A stretch of 64,000 bases of DNA, taken from assembly GCF_038051995.1 (NCBI RefSeq), contig NZ_CP150290.1, positions 2,091,001 to 2,155,000 of the forward strand, written 5' to 3'. Under the pieces are notes generated by a model. It was given only the letters and a program-made list of their open reading frames with translations. It did not search any database and was not told the DNA's origin. Each line of letters begins with the position of its first letter. The first letter of the stretch is position 1. A program made the translations under genes and the position numbers. This DNA is from Paenibacillus sp. FSL H8-0537 (lineage in GTDB: Bacteria; Bacillota; Bacilli; Paenibacillales; Paenibacillaceae). This document shows positions 53,055-61,259 of the stretch, in pieces.

Positions 53055-53261
53055 TGACGTATCTTCCTCCTGTTGCACGCATTTTTTTGGATGATGAAGG
53101 TGAAGTATTTCCAGTCTCCCAATGTATTCGACAAAAAGCTTCGTTTTCCTTGTAGCAGTCCAATGTCTTCCCTTGTTCAGCGGCCTCCAGCTGTGCTATA
53201 GTACGAGAGGTGTCAAAATATAAAGTCTGGAGTGAACGCCGACCATGGCGCATCACGACAG

Positions 53262-53296
53262 GAGAGGTTCGCGAACTCCCTCTATAAAAAACTAAG
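53262..53296 (+). promoter_or_regulatory. preQ1-I riboswitch aptamer
   Basis: The segment begins GAGAGGTTCGCGAACTCCC, continues with TCTATAAAAAACTAAGG and fits the class I preQ1 aptamer: the P1 arms GAGAGG/CCTCT, a short loop and the A-rich tail with CTAAGG that forms the pseudoknot. It precedes queCDEF, whose product pathway makes preQ1. Confidence 0.93.
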
Positions 53297-53303
53297 GAAA
53301 ATG

Positions 53304-53330
53304 GAATGGCAGGATAAATTCCGTTTTTTA
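53304..53330 (+). terminator. Expression-platform terminator of the preQ1 riboswitch
   Basis: GGAAT/ATTCC stem followed by six Ts, starting a few bases after the aptamer. It would end transcription when preQ1 is bound. The stem is short, so regulation may be leaky. Confidence 0.65.
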
Positions 53331-53429
53331 AAATATAAGAAGGTATAAGTTTCACCTTTATACACTCTTATATTTCATCTTTGAAACGGTAGCTTTGCCG
53401 CCAGAGGATGGCGACATCCGTTTCACCTT
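53331..53429 (-). repeat. Composite palindromic repeat, copy E (inverted)
   Basis: Inverted copy: AT-rich palindrome AAATATAAGAAGGTATAA ... TTATACACTCTTATATTTC, then a hairpin region GAAACGGTAGC ... GCCGCC / GGCGACATCCGTTTC and CACCTT. It begins directly at the T run of the preQ1 terminator and separates the riboswitch from queC by about 180 bases. Confidence 0.8.
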
Positions 53430-53506
53430 GTTTTATGGGCAAAATGTTCGAAGGATCTCTCTGCATGCTCCGGCTATAGCCGGCATTGAAGAGAGGAGAA
53501 TGAAAG

Positions 53507-54220
53507 ATGACAGCAACACAAGCAACGCAAAAAAATCAAGCAGCATCTGGCGAGCAGGCGGTGAAAAAAGCCGTCGTTGTATTTAGCGGAGGGCAGGACA
53601 GCACGACCTGTTTGTTTTGGGCGCTAAAGCGTTATGACGTAGTGGAGGCTGTCACGTTCAATTATGGACAGCGCCACAAGCTGGAGCTGGACTCCGCCGC
53701 ACAAATTGCGCAGGAGCTTGGCGTCAAGCATCATGTGCTTGATATGTCACTGCTTAATCAGCTGGCGCCAAATGCGCTGACGAGGGACGATATTGCGATT
53801 GAGCAAACAGAAGGCGGCCTGCCGACGACATTCGTGGATGGCCGTAATTTGCTGTTTCTATCGTTCGCAGCGATACTTGCCAAGCAGATTGGCGCGCATA
53901 CGGTCGTGACCGGTGTATGCGAGACCGATTTCAGCGGCTATCCCGATTGCCGCGACATTTTTATTAAATCAACGAATGTGACGCTTAATCTCGCAATGGA
54001 CTACCCGTTCGTCATTGAGACCCCCTTAATGTGGCTGAATAAAGCCCAAACATGGCAGCTTGCCGATGAACTGGGCGCCTTCGAGTTCGTCAGAAACAAG
54101 ACGCTGACCTGCTATAATGGCATCATTGCAGATGGCTGCGGCGAATGCCCGGCATGCAAGCTTAGATCGCAGGGCCTTCAGCAATATTTGTCTTCCCGTA
54201 AGGAGGATGTGGCCGAGTGA
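53507..54220 (+). CDS. queC: 7-cyano-7-deazaguanine synthase QueC
   Basis: A 237-residue cytoplasmic enzyme that turns CDG into preQ0 with ammonia and ATP. The PP-loop SGGQDS is at 27-32. The zinc site has four cysteines in CYNG ... CGECPAC near the C-terminus. An extra 18-residue polar N-terminus precedes the usual start [19 protein letters not shown] lies upstream of the ATG. First gene of queCDEF. Confidence 0.97.
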   Translation: MTATQATQKNQAASGEQAVKKAVVVFSGGQDSTTCLFWALKRYDVVEAVTFNYGQRHKLELDSAAQIAQELGVKHHVLDMSLLNQLAPNALTRDDIAIEQTEGGLPTTFVDGRNLLFLSFAAILAKQIGAHTVVTGVCETDFSGYPDCRDIFIKSTNVTLNLAMDYPFVIETPLMWLNKAQTWQLADELGAFEFVRNKTLTCYNGIIADGCGECPACKLRSQGLQQYLSSRKEDVAE

Positions 54221-54702
54221 TTCAGCAAATTTACCCTTCCGCAACACATCCCTACAGCTATGAGCTGAATAAAGATATGCATTTTGCTGCCGCGCACAGC
54301 ATTCCGAGCGCCGATGCGGGCAAATGTGCCCAGATCCATGGGCATACGTATTTCGCCAATGTGACGATCGCTGGCGATGAGCTCGATGCATCTGGCTTTC
54401 TTGTTAATTTTGCACTCATTAAGCGGCTCATTCATGACCGCTTTGACCATACGTATTTAAATGATGATAACGAGCATTTCCATGCGCAAAGCGCGGAGTA
54501 TTTTCCGACAACGGAAGTCGTTGCGCGCACGATTTATGAAATTACACAAAATCATTTGGATCAGCTGGCGAACAAGCCGCGCTGTGTCCAAGTGTTTTTG
54601 CGCGAGACGCCAACGAGCTACGTCATTTACCGCCCCAAAAAGACGGCGCAGCAGTTAGCGGCTAAACAAGTCCAAGATGAGGCGGCTGCTCCCGATGCTT
54701 AA
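54217..54702 (+). CDS. queD: 6-carboxy-5,6,7,8-tetrahydropterin synthase QueD
   Basis: A 161-residue T-fold enzyme that converts 7,8-dihydroneopterin triphosphate to CPH4. Zinc histidines are in HFAAAH and HGHTY, and the catalytic Cys is in GKCAQIHGH. The start is a GTG at 54217 that overlaps the queC stop (GTGA). The C-terminal about 15 residues ([17 protein letters not shown]) extend beyond the fold. Confidence 0.95.
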   Translation: MIQQIYPSATHPYSYELNKDMHFAAAHSIPSADAGKCAQIHGHTYFANVTIAGDELDASGFLVNFALIKRLIHDRFDHTYLNDDNEHFHAQSAEYFPTTEVVARTIYEITQNHLDQLANKPRCVQVFLRETPTSYVIYRPKKTAQQLAAKQVQDEAAAPDA

Positions 54703-55432
54703 GCAGGCCGAAGCACGTATCCCGGTTATGGAAATTTTCGGGCCGACTGTGCAAGGGGAAGGGATGGTCATCGGGCAAAAAACGATGTTCGTCCGCACAG
54801 CAGGCTGCGACTACAGCTGCGCTTGGTGCGATTCTGCCTTTACGTGGGATGGAACAGGCAAGGATGAGATCCGCATGCTCACTGCAGCGGAAGTAATGTC
54901 GGAGTTGCACGCCGTCGGCGGAGAAGCGTTCTCGCATGTGACGCTGTCTGGCGGCAATCCGGCATTGCTTCGCCATGCGGGTGAGCTGGTGCAGGGGCTG
55001 CATGCCGCAGGCATCCAGGTTGCGCTGGAAACGCAGGGCAGCAAGTGGCAGGACTGGCTGCTCGACATTGATGAGCTGACCTTATCGCCCAAGCCGCCGA
55101 GTTCCGGAATGGCGACCAACTGGGACATGCTGGACCAGATCGTAAGCCAGCTTTCAGCAGCGGAGCGCAGCTTTAGCCTGAAGGTCGTCGTATTTGACGA
55201 CGCTGACCTGGCGTATGCCGCAAGTGTACACGTGCGGTATCCGGGAGTGCTTTTTTTCGTCCAAGCTGGCAATGATGACCTTGTTGAAGGCGACAATGGC
55301 AAGCTTCGCGACAAGCTTGTAGAGCGGTATGAATGGCTGATCGAGCGCGTGATGGTGCGCAGCGATATGAATCAGGTGAGGGTGCTGCCGCAGCTGCACG
55401 CTTGGGTGTGGGGCAACAAACGCGGCGTTTAG
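54695..55432 (+). CDS. queE: 7-carboxy-7-deazaguanine synthase QueE
   Basis: A 245-residue radical SAM enzyme that contracts CPH4 to CDG. It has the cluster motif CDYSCAWC (C38, C42, C45), preceded by EIFGPTVQGEG, and the SAM-binding TLSGGNPAL. The ATG at 54695 overlaps the end of queD and has GAGGCGG nine bases upstream; an earlier ATG at 54677 has no site. Third gene of the operon. Confidence 0.95.
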   Translation: MLKQAEARIPVMEIFGPTVQGEGMVIGQKTMFVRTAGCDYSCAWCDSAFTWDGTGKDEIRMLTAAEVMSELHAVGGEAFSHVTLSGGNPALLRHAGELVQGLHAAGIQVALETQGSKWQDWLLDIDELTLSPKPPSSGMATNWDMLDQIVSQLSAAERSFSLKVVVFDDADLAYAASVHVRYPGVLFFVQAGNDDLVEGDNGKLRDKLVERYEWLIERVMVRSDMNQVRVLPQLHAWVWGNKRGV

Positions 55433-55503
55433 CGGAGCGGGGTAACGATTTATATAAATAATAGAAGGTTTTCGATGAGTGATAAGAGAAGGAGCGAACA
55501 ACG

Positions 55504-56001
55504 ATGAGTGGAAGAAAAGAAGAAGAACTGAAGGGGATCAGTCTGCTTGGCAATCAGGGAACGGCGTATACGTTTGAGTATTCACCGGAAATTTTGGAGT
55601 CCTTTGAAAACAAGCATCCATACCGGGATTATTTTGTGAAGTTTAACTGTCCGGAGTTTACGAGTCTTTGCCCGATGACGGGCCAACCGGATTTTGCCAC
55701 GATTTATATTTCCTATGTTCCCGATGTGTTAATGGTAGAAAGCAAGTCTCTCAAGCTGTACTTATTCAGCTTCCGTAATCACGGAGATTTCCATGAAGAC
55801 TGTGTAAACATTATTATGAATGATCTGATCAAGCTGATGGACCCGCGCTACATTGAGGTATGGGGCAAATTCACGCCGCGCGGCGGCATTTCTATCGACC
55901 CTTATTGCAATTATGGGAAGCCGGGCACAAAATACGAGCAGATGGCGGAAAACCGCCTAATGAACCATGACTTATACCCGGAAAAAATAGATAACCGCTA
56001 G
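55504..56001 (+). CDS. queF: NADPH-dependent preQ0 reductase QueF
   Basis: A 165-residue unimodular T-fold nitrile reductase that makes preQ1 from preQ0. The nucleophile C56 is in [11 protein letters not shown] with D63 beside it, and ESKSLKLYL is the NADPH-side motif. GAAGGAG lies upstream of the ATG. A 71-base gap separates it from queE. Last gene of the preQ1 pathway operon. Confidence 0.97.
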   Translation: MSGRKEEELKGISLLGNQGTAYTFEYSPEILESFENKHPYRDYFVKFNCPEFTSLCPMTGQPDFATIYISYVPDVLMVESKSLKLYLFSFRNHGDFHEDCVNIIMNDLIKLMDPRYIEVWGKFTPRGGISIDPYCNYGKPGTKYEQMAENRLMNHDLYPEKIDNR

Positions 56002-56093
56002 TAGGGATAGCTGTCTCGCAAGGCTTTAACACAAGCAAAGCCTGACCCATTCTCGTATATTATAGTAGACCATGAGAAAAGGAGATGCCTTGT

Positions 56094-56402
56094 ATGTCTT
56101 GCGATTCGTTTTGTCCAACTGTCCGGGTATTTGATCCGCCTGTAACGGTAGTAAACGATGTTTTTCATCCGCAGATCGTTGAGGTTGTGCATCAAATCAA
56201 CGTCGTTAATCGCCATTTTTGCGTGCCTTGTGAGAAGCACTTGTATGAATACAATTATTCCGACGTAGATGCGAGCCAAGATTCCTGCCATAAAAGCCGC
56301 CGCAGCCGTGGAAGCCGCAGTAGTCGCGGAAGCCGTGGTAACAGCTACATTTCGAAAGCGAAAACTGCTAAGAAAAGTGTGAAAAAAGCAAAGCGCCAGT
56401 AG
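56094..56402 (+). CDS. CotD-like inner spore coat protein
   Basis: A 102-residue small protein. The middle part (VFHPQIVEVVHQINVVNRHFCVP) and the following HLYEYNYSDVDASQ resemble CotD-family coat proteins, with paired hydrophobic/His strands and cysteines. The N-terminus has CDSFCP, and there are two further cysteines (CVPC). The C-terminus is a Ser/Arg/Gly repeat (SRRSRGSRSSRGSRG) ending in Lys-rich KKSVKKAKRQ. AAAGGAG lies nine bases before the ATG at 56094. Family assignment is by resemblance only; an outside role in the coat is inferred. Confidence 0.6.
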   Translation: MSCDSFCPTVRVFDPPVTVVNDVFHPQIVEVVHQINVVNRHFCVPCEKHLYEYNYSDVDASQDSCHKSRRSRGSRSSRGSRGNSYISKAKTAKKSVKKAKRQ

Positions 56403-56445
56403 AGTAGGCAATGTACTAATGCCTGTTTAGCCGGTGCTTGCAGCT

Positions 56446-56493
56446 AAAAGCTGGCTCTCCGATACCAAATGGGTATCGAGGCCAGCTTTTTTA
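56446..56493 (+). terminator. Terminator after the CotD-like gene
   Basis: AAAAGCTGGC pairs with GCCAGCTTTT around an inner GATACC/GGTATC stem, followed by Ts. Confidence 0.8.
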
Positions 56494-56559
56494 TATTGAC
56501 CTATAGGCTATTGTGTTTAACTCACCTACGCTGGCATCTGCGGGATAGAGTTTCCAATA

Positions 56560-58419
56560 TTACATGACGGAAAATTTATATATGGACGATTGTCTGTAAA
56601 GGTGACCCGGAAGCAGCTCTGTGCTGGGGAAGTCCGGCTCGTTGGGAGAATTCGGATAATGCTGCGTTTCCAGACAGAAGCCTGCATAAGGCGGGTAGGC
56701 TCTTCCTCGTTTGCCCATAACGCTGCCATCAAGCTGGTTGCCCGAATAAAATTGAACAGCTGGCTGGGTCGTATAAACCTCCATAACTCGGCCTGATGTG
56801 GGCTCGTAAACGCTGGCCGCATATATCATGGGATGCTTATTGCCGTTTAGTACATAATTGAAATCATAGCCATTAGCGTATTTCATTTGCGGATAGCTTG
56901 AATGGATTCGGGCTCCGATGGGTGTCGATTTGCGGAAGTCGAGGGGAGTGCCCTCCACACTTTGAACCTTTCCAGTCGGAATAAGGCTTGGATTAACGGG
57001 TGTAAATCGATCGGCGTGAAGCGTTAAAATATGACCTAAAATGTTTCCGTTTCCTTCGCCGGCTAAGTTGTAATAGTTATGCTGGGTTAGATTTACAACC
57101 GTCGTTGTATCTGTTACGGCAGCATAATCAATTTTCAGTTCATTGCTGTCCGTTAGAGTGTAAATGACGTTAACATCAAGATTGCCAGGAAAGCCCTCTT
57201 CGCCATTTTTGCTCCAATAGCTTAAAGACAAAGCAACCGAGCCGTTCTGATAGATTTCCTCTGCCTTCCAAACTTTTTTATTAAAGCCACATTTGCCGCC
57301 ATGCAGCGTATTGGGGTTGTCATTAACCGACAATTGGAAGGTCGTGCCATCAAGCGTAAAGCGCCCGTTTGCAATTCGGTTGGCGTAGCGTCCGATTATT
57401 GCTCCGAAATAAGATTTATTGCCGGTATTGATATACTCCTTCAGCGTGGGATAGCCCAAAACAATATCTTCAAAAATGCCGTTGCGATCTGGCGTTTTAA
57501 GCGAAAGCATGATGCCGCCATATGTCATGATTGAAGCTTGCATGCCCATGCTGTTCGTTAGGCTGTATAAATAGATGGCTTCACCGACCTCTGTTTTACC
57601 CAAAAATAGCTTGGTTATGCGGCTGGACGTTTTCGCTGGGATCGATGAGTACGGCTTTTCACGGCATATTTTCTCTAAAGGTGCCGTATTTCCATATACA
57701 GGTTCAGCCCCGTGAGGACTTGCTGCCCAGCAAACCGCATTTGAAATGACCTTTAAAACATTCTTATTGTAATAGGTGGGATATTCCTGATCGCCCGGCC
57801 TGAAGTAGAAAATTTTCCCTAAGCCACGCTGATAGGCGCAGCCGCTGCGAAATACTTCTCCTCCTTGAAACCAGCTAATAAAAATAAGTTCTTCAGGTGC
57901 AGGAATGTCAAAGAACTCACCGTACATTTCCTCTGTCTCAAGCTCGAAATATTCACCTAATCCCTCGGTAATTGGATGCGATGGTTTCACTACCCATAAA
58001 CGTTCCCGTTCAGCATCAGATCGCCATTTCAAATCACAGGTTGTTCCCATTAATTTTTGGAATATTTTTGAGCGATGCCCTGAATGAAGCACGATGAGTC
58101 CCATTCCCTGAAGCACCCTTGTATAAATTCTCTCGACAACCTCGTCTGAGACCTCCTTATGAGCCAGATGCCCCCACCAGATTAATACATCCGTTTGATT
58201 CAGAACCTCCAATGAAAGACCATGCTGAGGCTGATGAAAGGTTGCTGTACGAATACGTAAACAAGAGTGATTAATTCCATTGGCAATCGCCATATGAATA
58301 CCTTGCGGATAAATACGCGCCACCTTTGGCTCTGTTCTTTCCTGTATAAATTCATTCCATATCGTTACATGAATCGTTTTGCTTTTAGACAATGAGTCCC
58401 TGCCGTTTATATCGTTCAT
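56560..58419 (-). CDS. ThuA-like domain fused to aldose 1-epimerase
   Basis: A 619-residue cytoplasmic two-domain protein. Residues about 15-250 are a ThuA (trehalose-utilisation) domain: [53 protein letters not shown]. Residues about 275-619 are a galactose-mutarotase-type epimerase with NTLHGGK and TQHNYYNL (catalytic histidines), GYDFNY (Asp) and [12 protein letters not shown] (catalytic Glu). Both domains look intact. The ATG at 58419 has AGGAGG upstream; the ATG at 58440 does not. The sugar substrate is unknown; a joint role in keto-sugar or trehalose metabolism is inferred. Confidence 0.88.
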   Translation of the reverse strand: MNDINGRDSLSKSKTIHVTIWNEFIQERTEPKVARIYPQGIHMAIANGINHSCLRIRTATFHQPQHGLSLEVLNQTDVLIWWGHLAHKEVSDEVVERIYTRVLQGMGLIVLHSGHRSKIFQKLMGTTCDLKWRSDAERERLWVVKPSHPITEGLGEYFELETEEMYGEFFDIPAPEELIFISWFQGGEVFRSGCAYQRGLGKIFYFRPGDQEYPTYYNKNVLKVISNAVCWAASPHGAEPVYGNTAPLEKICREKPYSSIPAKTSSRITKLFLGKTEVGEAIYLYSLTNSMGMQASIMTYGGIMLSLKTPDRNGIFEDIVLGYPTLKEYINTGNKSYFGAIIGRYANRIANGRFTLDGTTFQLSVNDNPNTLHGGKCGFNKKVWKAEEIYQNGSVALSLSYWSKNGEEGFPGNLDVNVIYTLTDSNELKIDYAAVTDTTTVVNLTQHNYYNLAGEGNGNILGHILTLHADRFTPVNPSLIPTGKVQSVEGTPLDFRKSTPIGARIHSSYPQMKYANGYDFNYVLNGNKHPMIYAASVYEPTSGRVMEVYTTQPAVQFYSGNQLDGSVMGKRGRAYPPYAGFCLETQHYPNSPNEPDFPSTELLPGHLYRQSSIYKFSVM

Positions 58420-58479
58420 AGCTTGAATTCCTCCTGTCATATAGAGATATATGTAAATTCCCTATAGAAAACAACCGAT

Positions 58480-59088
58480 TCAATGAGAAACGGACTTGCT
58501 TTTCTTCTGTTTTATTTTCCCTACGATAAGTAAAAGTAAAGGCAGTGCAATCATGTTGACAGGCAGCGCAATAGGCACCCAGTAATTCATTAAATAATTA
58601 GAAGTAGCCTCAGATACATTTGCTGGGAAATAAGCAAATACCATTATCACCGGGGCGATAAGCCAAATCATGACCTTCCAGTTTTTGATTTTCAAAAATT
58701 GAGCGGTACCATAGCTTGAAATGAACAAATAAATGGCTAATTTAATGAACACGCTGGCAAACCAAATTACGATCGTAAGCGGATCAAAATTTTCAATGAA
58801 ACCAAATAGGGATATTTTTCAATCGATCTGGCCTATGGGGCTCACCCCGAAAAGACCAAAGGTTCCGGCACAAATGACCATCGGAAAACGAAGAAGGCTG
58901 AACGCTTGACTCATACTAGGGTGAGGAATGAGAAAGGATGCGATTCCGGTCAAGGAGACAATAATGATAATAAGGGCGGATATGATGCCTGCCTGAACCG
59001 CAGCTTGTCCAATGACAAGTGCGCCTACGATGCTGATCGTCTGGCCTACCGGACGGGGAAGACGGACTCCCGCTTCGCGCAGCACCTC
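58480..59088 (-). pseudogene. Remnant of a spore germination operon: gerAA fragment joined to gerAB end
   Basis: The upstream part (59088-58819) encodes LREAGVRLPRPVGQTISIVGALV and SLTGIASFLIPHPSMSQAF, which is the membrane region of a GerAA protein. It breaks off after LFGVSPIGQID. The frame then meets a stop and shifts to FIENFDPLTIVIWFASVFIKLAIYLF ..., the C-terminus of a GerAB permease, ending at 58480. So a deletion has joined mid-gerAA to late gerAB, and the gerAA 5' part is also gone. It is on the opposite strand to the intact gerAA at 61260. Confidence 0.85.
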
Positions 59089-59251
59089 AATTGATGGAAA
59101 GCAAACGGGGGACGTGCAGATTGATGAAAAGCTTAGGAAAGGCTGTTGCCTTTTTATTTATTGTTGCATTGTCAGGGACGGTGCTTTATTTTTCTGTTTC
59201 CATGAAATGATTAGAGTTATAAAGGCAAGCGCATCATAGGAGTCATATAGC

Positions 59252-59281
59252 TGAATAGAGGCAACATATATTTTCATACAA
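59252..59281 (+). promoter_or_regulatory. Possible sigma-G promoter of the LysM-GMC gene
   Basis: TGAATA (59252-59257), 17 bases, then CATACAA (59275-59281), which matches the forespore sigma-G pattern in six of seven -10 bases. A start would fall near 59288, very close to the ATG and overlapping the apparent AAGGATG ribosome site, which is odd. Confidence 0.35.
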
Positions 59282-59296
59282 AGGATGTGAGTATGT

Positions 59297-60961
59297 ATGA
59301 GAATCTATGTCGCGAACAATGGAGATACCCTTGGGAAAATAAGCAATTTATATCAGGTGGATTTAGAGCAATTAATAATGGTCAATCCGCATATTTCGGG
59401 TTCAAGTGTGCTGATCGGAGGACAGCAGGTCAACCTCCCTGCTCGGACTCAAGACGAGCCCATTCTGGAGCAAAGGGTAGTGGCCCCTTTTTGCCCGCCA
59501 CTACCGGAGTCGGAATTTATTCAGAACTGGATTCCCGTCACTTCTGCGGAAAAAATGGCGGAGAACGAATATGATGTGCTCATCGTTGGGTCTGGTGCGG
59601 GAGGAGGGGCAGCCCTTTGGAGATTGTGTCAGCAATGGGGGAATAACGATAAACGGATCGGACTTGTGGAGAAAGGACCATTATTCTTGCCAACCCATGT
59701 CGCTAATATTGCTACTATAAATGGAGATAACTTTAGATTGTATGCTCCTTCTCAAATAACAGATTTAATTGGAAACAGACTACCGGAATATTCCGGTATG
59801 AAGCTGATTTATGCTTTAGGTGGAAGAACGTTATTGTGGGGAGCAATCAGCCCCCGCATTCCGGCCTACGAAATTGCAAGCTGGCCGATCCCGATTGAAG
59901 AGATGGAGCTTTATTACAATATGGCCGAAGAAGTTATGAACGTTACAACCTCTTATACGAAGGATTCATCAATCACCCAAATTCTATTGGAGCGGCTTCG
60001 TGAAAATGGTTACTACAATGCGGATGACATTCCAATTGCCACCGATCTTGATCAGACCCGGCTAGGGAGGCTTCATTCCAATGTGTTTTTTTGCTCCATT
60101 CTGTTTCTGGCTAGAGCATTAGTTAGCCGTCCCTTCGATTTGGCCGTAAATACCTATGCGGCAGAAGTAGTTACGGAGGGTGGTAAAGCAGTCGGTGTTC
60201 GCGTAATTGCAGAGGATATGAAATCTTATGTCATTAAAGCAAAAACGGTCATATTATCGGCAAGCGCACTTCAAACCCCACGATTATTGCTTAACTCTGG
60301 GATAGAAGGACATGCTATTGGACGATATCTCACCAACCATTCATACTTGATTGCAACAGCAAGCGTGAACACAAGCAGCTTTTCTGAACCGTTAGGCGCA
60401 TTAGGGATTATCGTTCCTGAGCTTGAGGGTCGGCCTTACCGGCTGCAGCTTCAAGGACCTGAACAATATTTTAATTACCATTATGATAAAAAACCGTTCA
60501 AGGATGAATGGAGAATCAGCTTTTTTGGTGTATCGGGCAAGGTGGAATCGCGTTTTGAAAATAGGGTCTATATTGATCCTAACAGGCTTGATGAGTTCGG
60601 AATGCCGGAATTACAAGTCAATTTCTCTTATAGCGAGAAGGATGAAGCGATTCTTCGTCAAATGTACGACTATATCTTTGAGGTTTCCACAGCGATGCAA
60701 TTACGCTTGGACGCGTTAAACGGCAAACCCGCCATCTGCATGATGCCGCCCGGCGCTGATAATCATGAATTCGGAACTTGTCGGATGGGTGATGATCCAA
60801 ATACTTCGGCAACAAACAGGTACGGGCAAATTCACGGTGTAGAGGGTCTTTTTATTGCTGATAACAGTGTGCTTCCATCGACCGGTGCGTCCAATCCCAC
60901 CTTGTCTACCGTAGCTCTTGCGATTCGAACGGTAGACCATATTATAAAGCAGCATTCCTGA
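59297..60961 (+). CDS. LysM-domain GMC-family oxidoreductase
   Basis: A 554-residue protein. An N-terminal LysM domain (about 2-48: IYVANNGDTLGKISNLYQV ... VLIGGQQVNLP) is joined by a short Pro/Glu linker to a GMC flavoprotein domain (about 92-554). The latter has the FAD site VLIVGSGAGGG, GGRTLLWGA, a C-terminal HEFGTCRMG and ADNSVLPSTGASNPTLS with the usual His/Asn pair. There is no signal peptide, as in several SafA/SpoVID-type LysM proteins placed on the forespore surface. The substrate is unknown. It lies between germination genes, and a spore cortex or coat location is inferred. Confidence 0.88.
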   Translation: MRIYVANNGDTLGKISNLYQVDLEQLIMVNPHISGSSVLIGGQQVNLPARTQDEPILEQRVVAPFCPPLPESEFIQNWIPVTSAEKMAENEYDVLIVGSGAGGGAALWRLCQQWGNNDKRIGLVEKGPLFLPTHVANIATINGDNFRLYAPSQITDLIGNRLPEYSGMKLIYALGGRTLLWGAISPRIPAYEIASWPIPIEEMELYYNMAEEVMNVTTSYTKDSSITQILLERLRENGYYNADDIPIATDLDQTRLGRLHSNVFFCSILFLARALVSRPFDLAVNTYAAEVVTEGGKAVGVRVIAEDMKSYVIKAKTVILSASALQTPRLLLNSGIEGHAIGRYLTNHSYLIATASVNTSSFSEPLGALGIIVPELEGRPYRLQLQGPEQYFNYHYDKKPFKDEWRISFFGVSGKVESRFENRVYIDPNRLDEFGMPELQVNFSYSEKDEAILRQMYDYIFEVSTAMQLRLDALNGKPAICMMPPGADNHEFGTCRMGDDPNTSATNRYGQIHGVEGLFIADNSVLPSTGASNPTLSTVALAIRTVDHIIKQHS

Positions 60962-60967
60962 TGGCGT

Positions 60968-61035
60968 TCAAGGACTAGCATACTCTCCGTCGTTAACATG
61001 AATGGATGATCCGACGACATAGGAAGAGTGCCAAT
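60968..61035 (-). pseudogene. Short remnant of an SDR-family dehydrogenase C-terminus
   Basis: On the minus strand SSYVVGSSIHVNDGEYASP followed by a stop looks like the end of a short-chain dehydrogenase (usual SYVTGE-IHVNGG). The upstream reading frame is broken at once. Only about 20 residues support this. Confidence 0.45.
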
Positions 61036-61186
61036 GAACGGGGAAATGCACTTTTAGTCCCCGATATCCCCATCAATCGTCAAGCCTCATCGGCCCAAAT
61101 GCCCATGATGGATTCGATTCCAGGCTGTCTAGGTTGATACTGCGGCGGGACAGCAAGGGGGTATTGTCATGACCGCAAGAAATTAC

Positions 61187-61217
61187 TGCATAAATCCTTA
61201 CGTTATGATTCATAATA
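61187..61217 (+). promoter_or_regulatory. Sigma-G-like promoter of gerAA-gerAC
   Basis: TGCATA (61187-61192), 18 bases, CATAATA (61211-61217), a full match to the forespore sigma-G pattern TGMATA and CATWMTA. It is 43 bases before the gerAA start, which leaves room for a transcript start near 61224 and the AAGGTGATC ribosome site. Germinant receptor operons are typically sigma-G controlled. Confidence 0.7.
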
Positions 61218-61259
61218 ACTCCAATTAGATCCATATAAGAGAAAATAAGGTGATCGCAG

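Noticed and set aside
53044..53355. 103-codon minus-strand frame over the preQ1 riboswitch region
   Set aside because: It covers the riboswitch and part of a repeat and has no ribosome site; composition is not protein-like.
56020..56093. Sigma-K promoter for the CotD-like gene
   Set aside because: TATATTATA near 56058 resembles a sigma-K -10 box but no -35 element with correct spacing was found.
59125..59211. Short frame with one hydrophobic helix (MKSLGKAVAFLFIVALSG ...)
   Set aside because: Only 28 codons, no ribosome site, adjacent to the ger remnant; could be debris of a lost gene but nothing supports expression.
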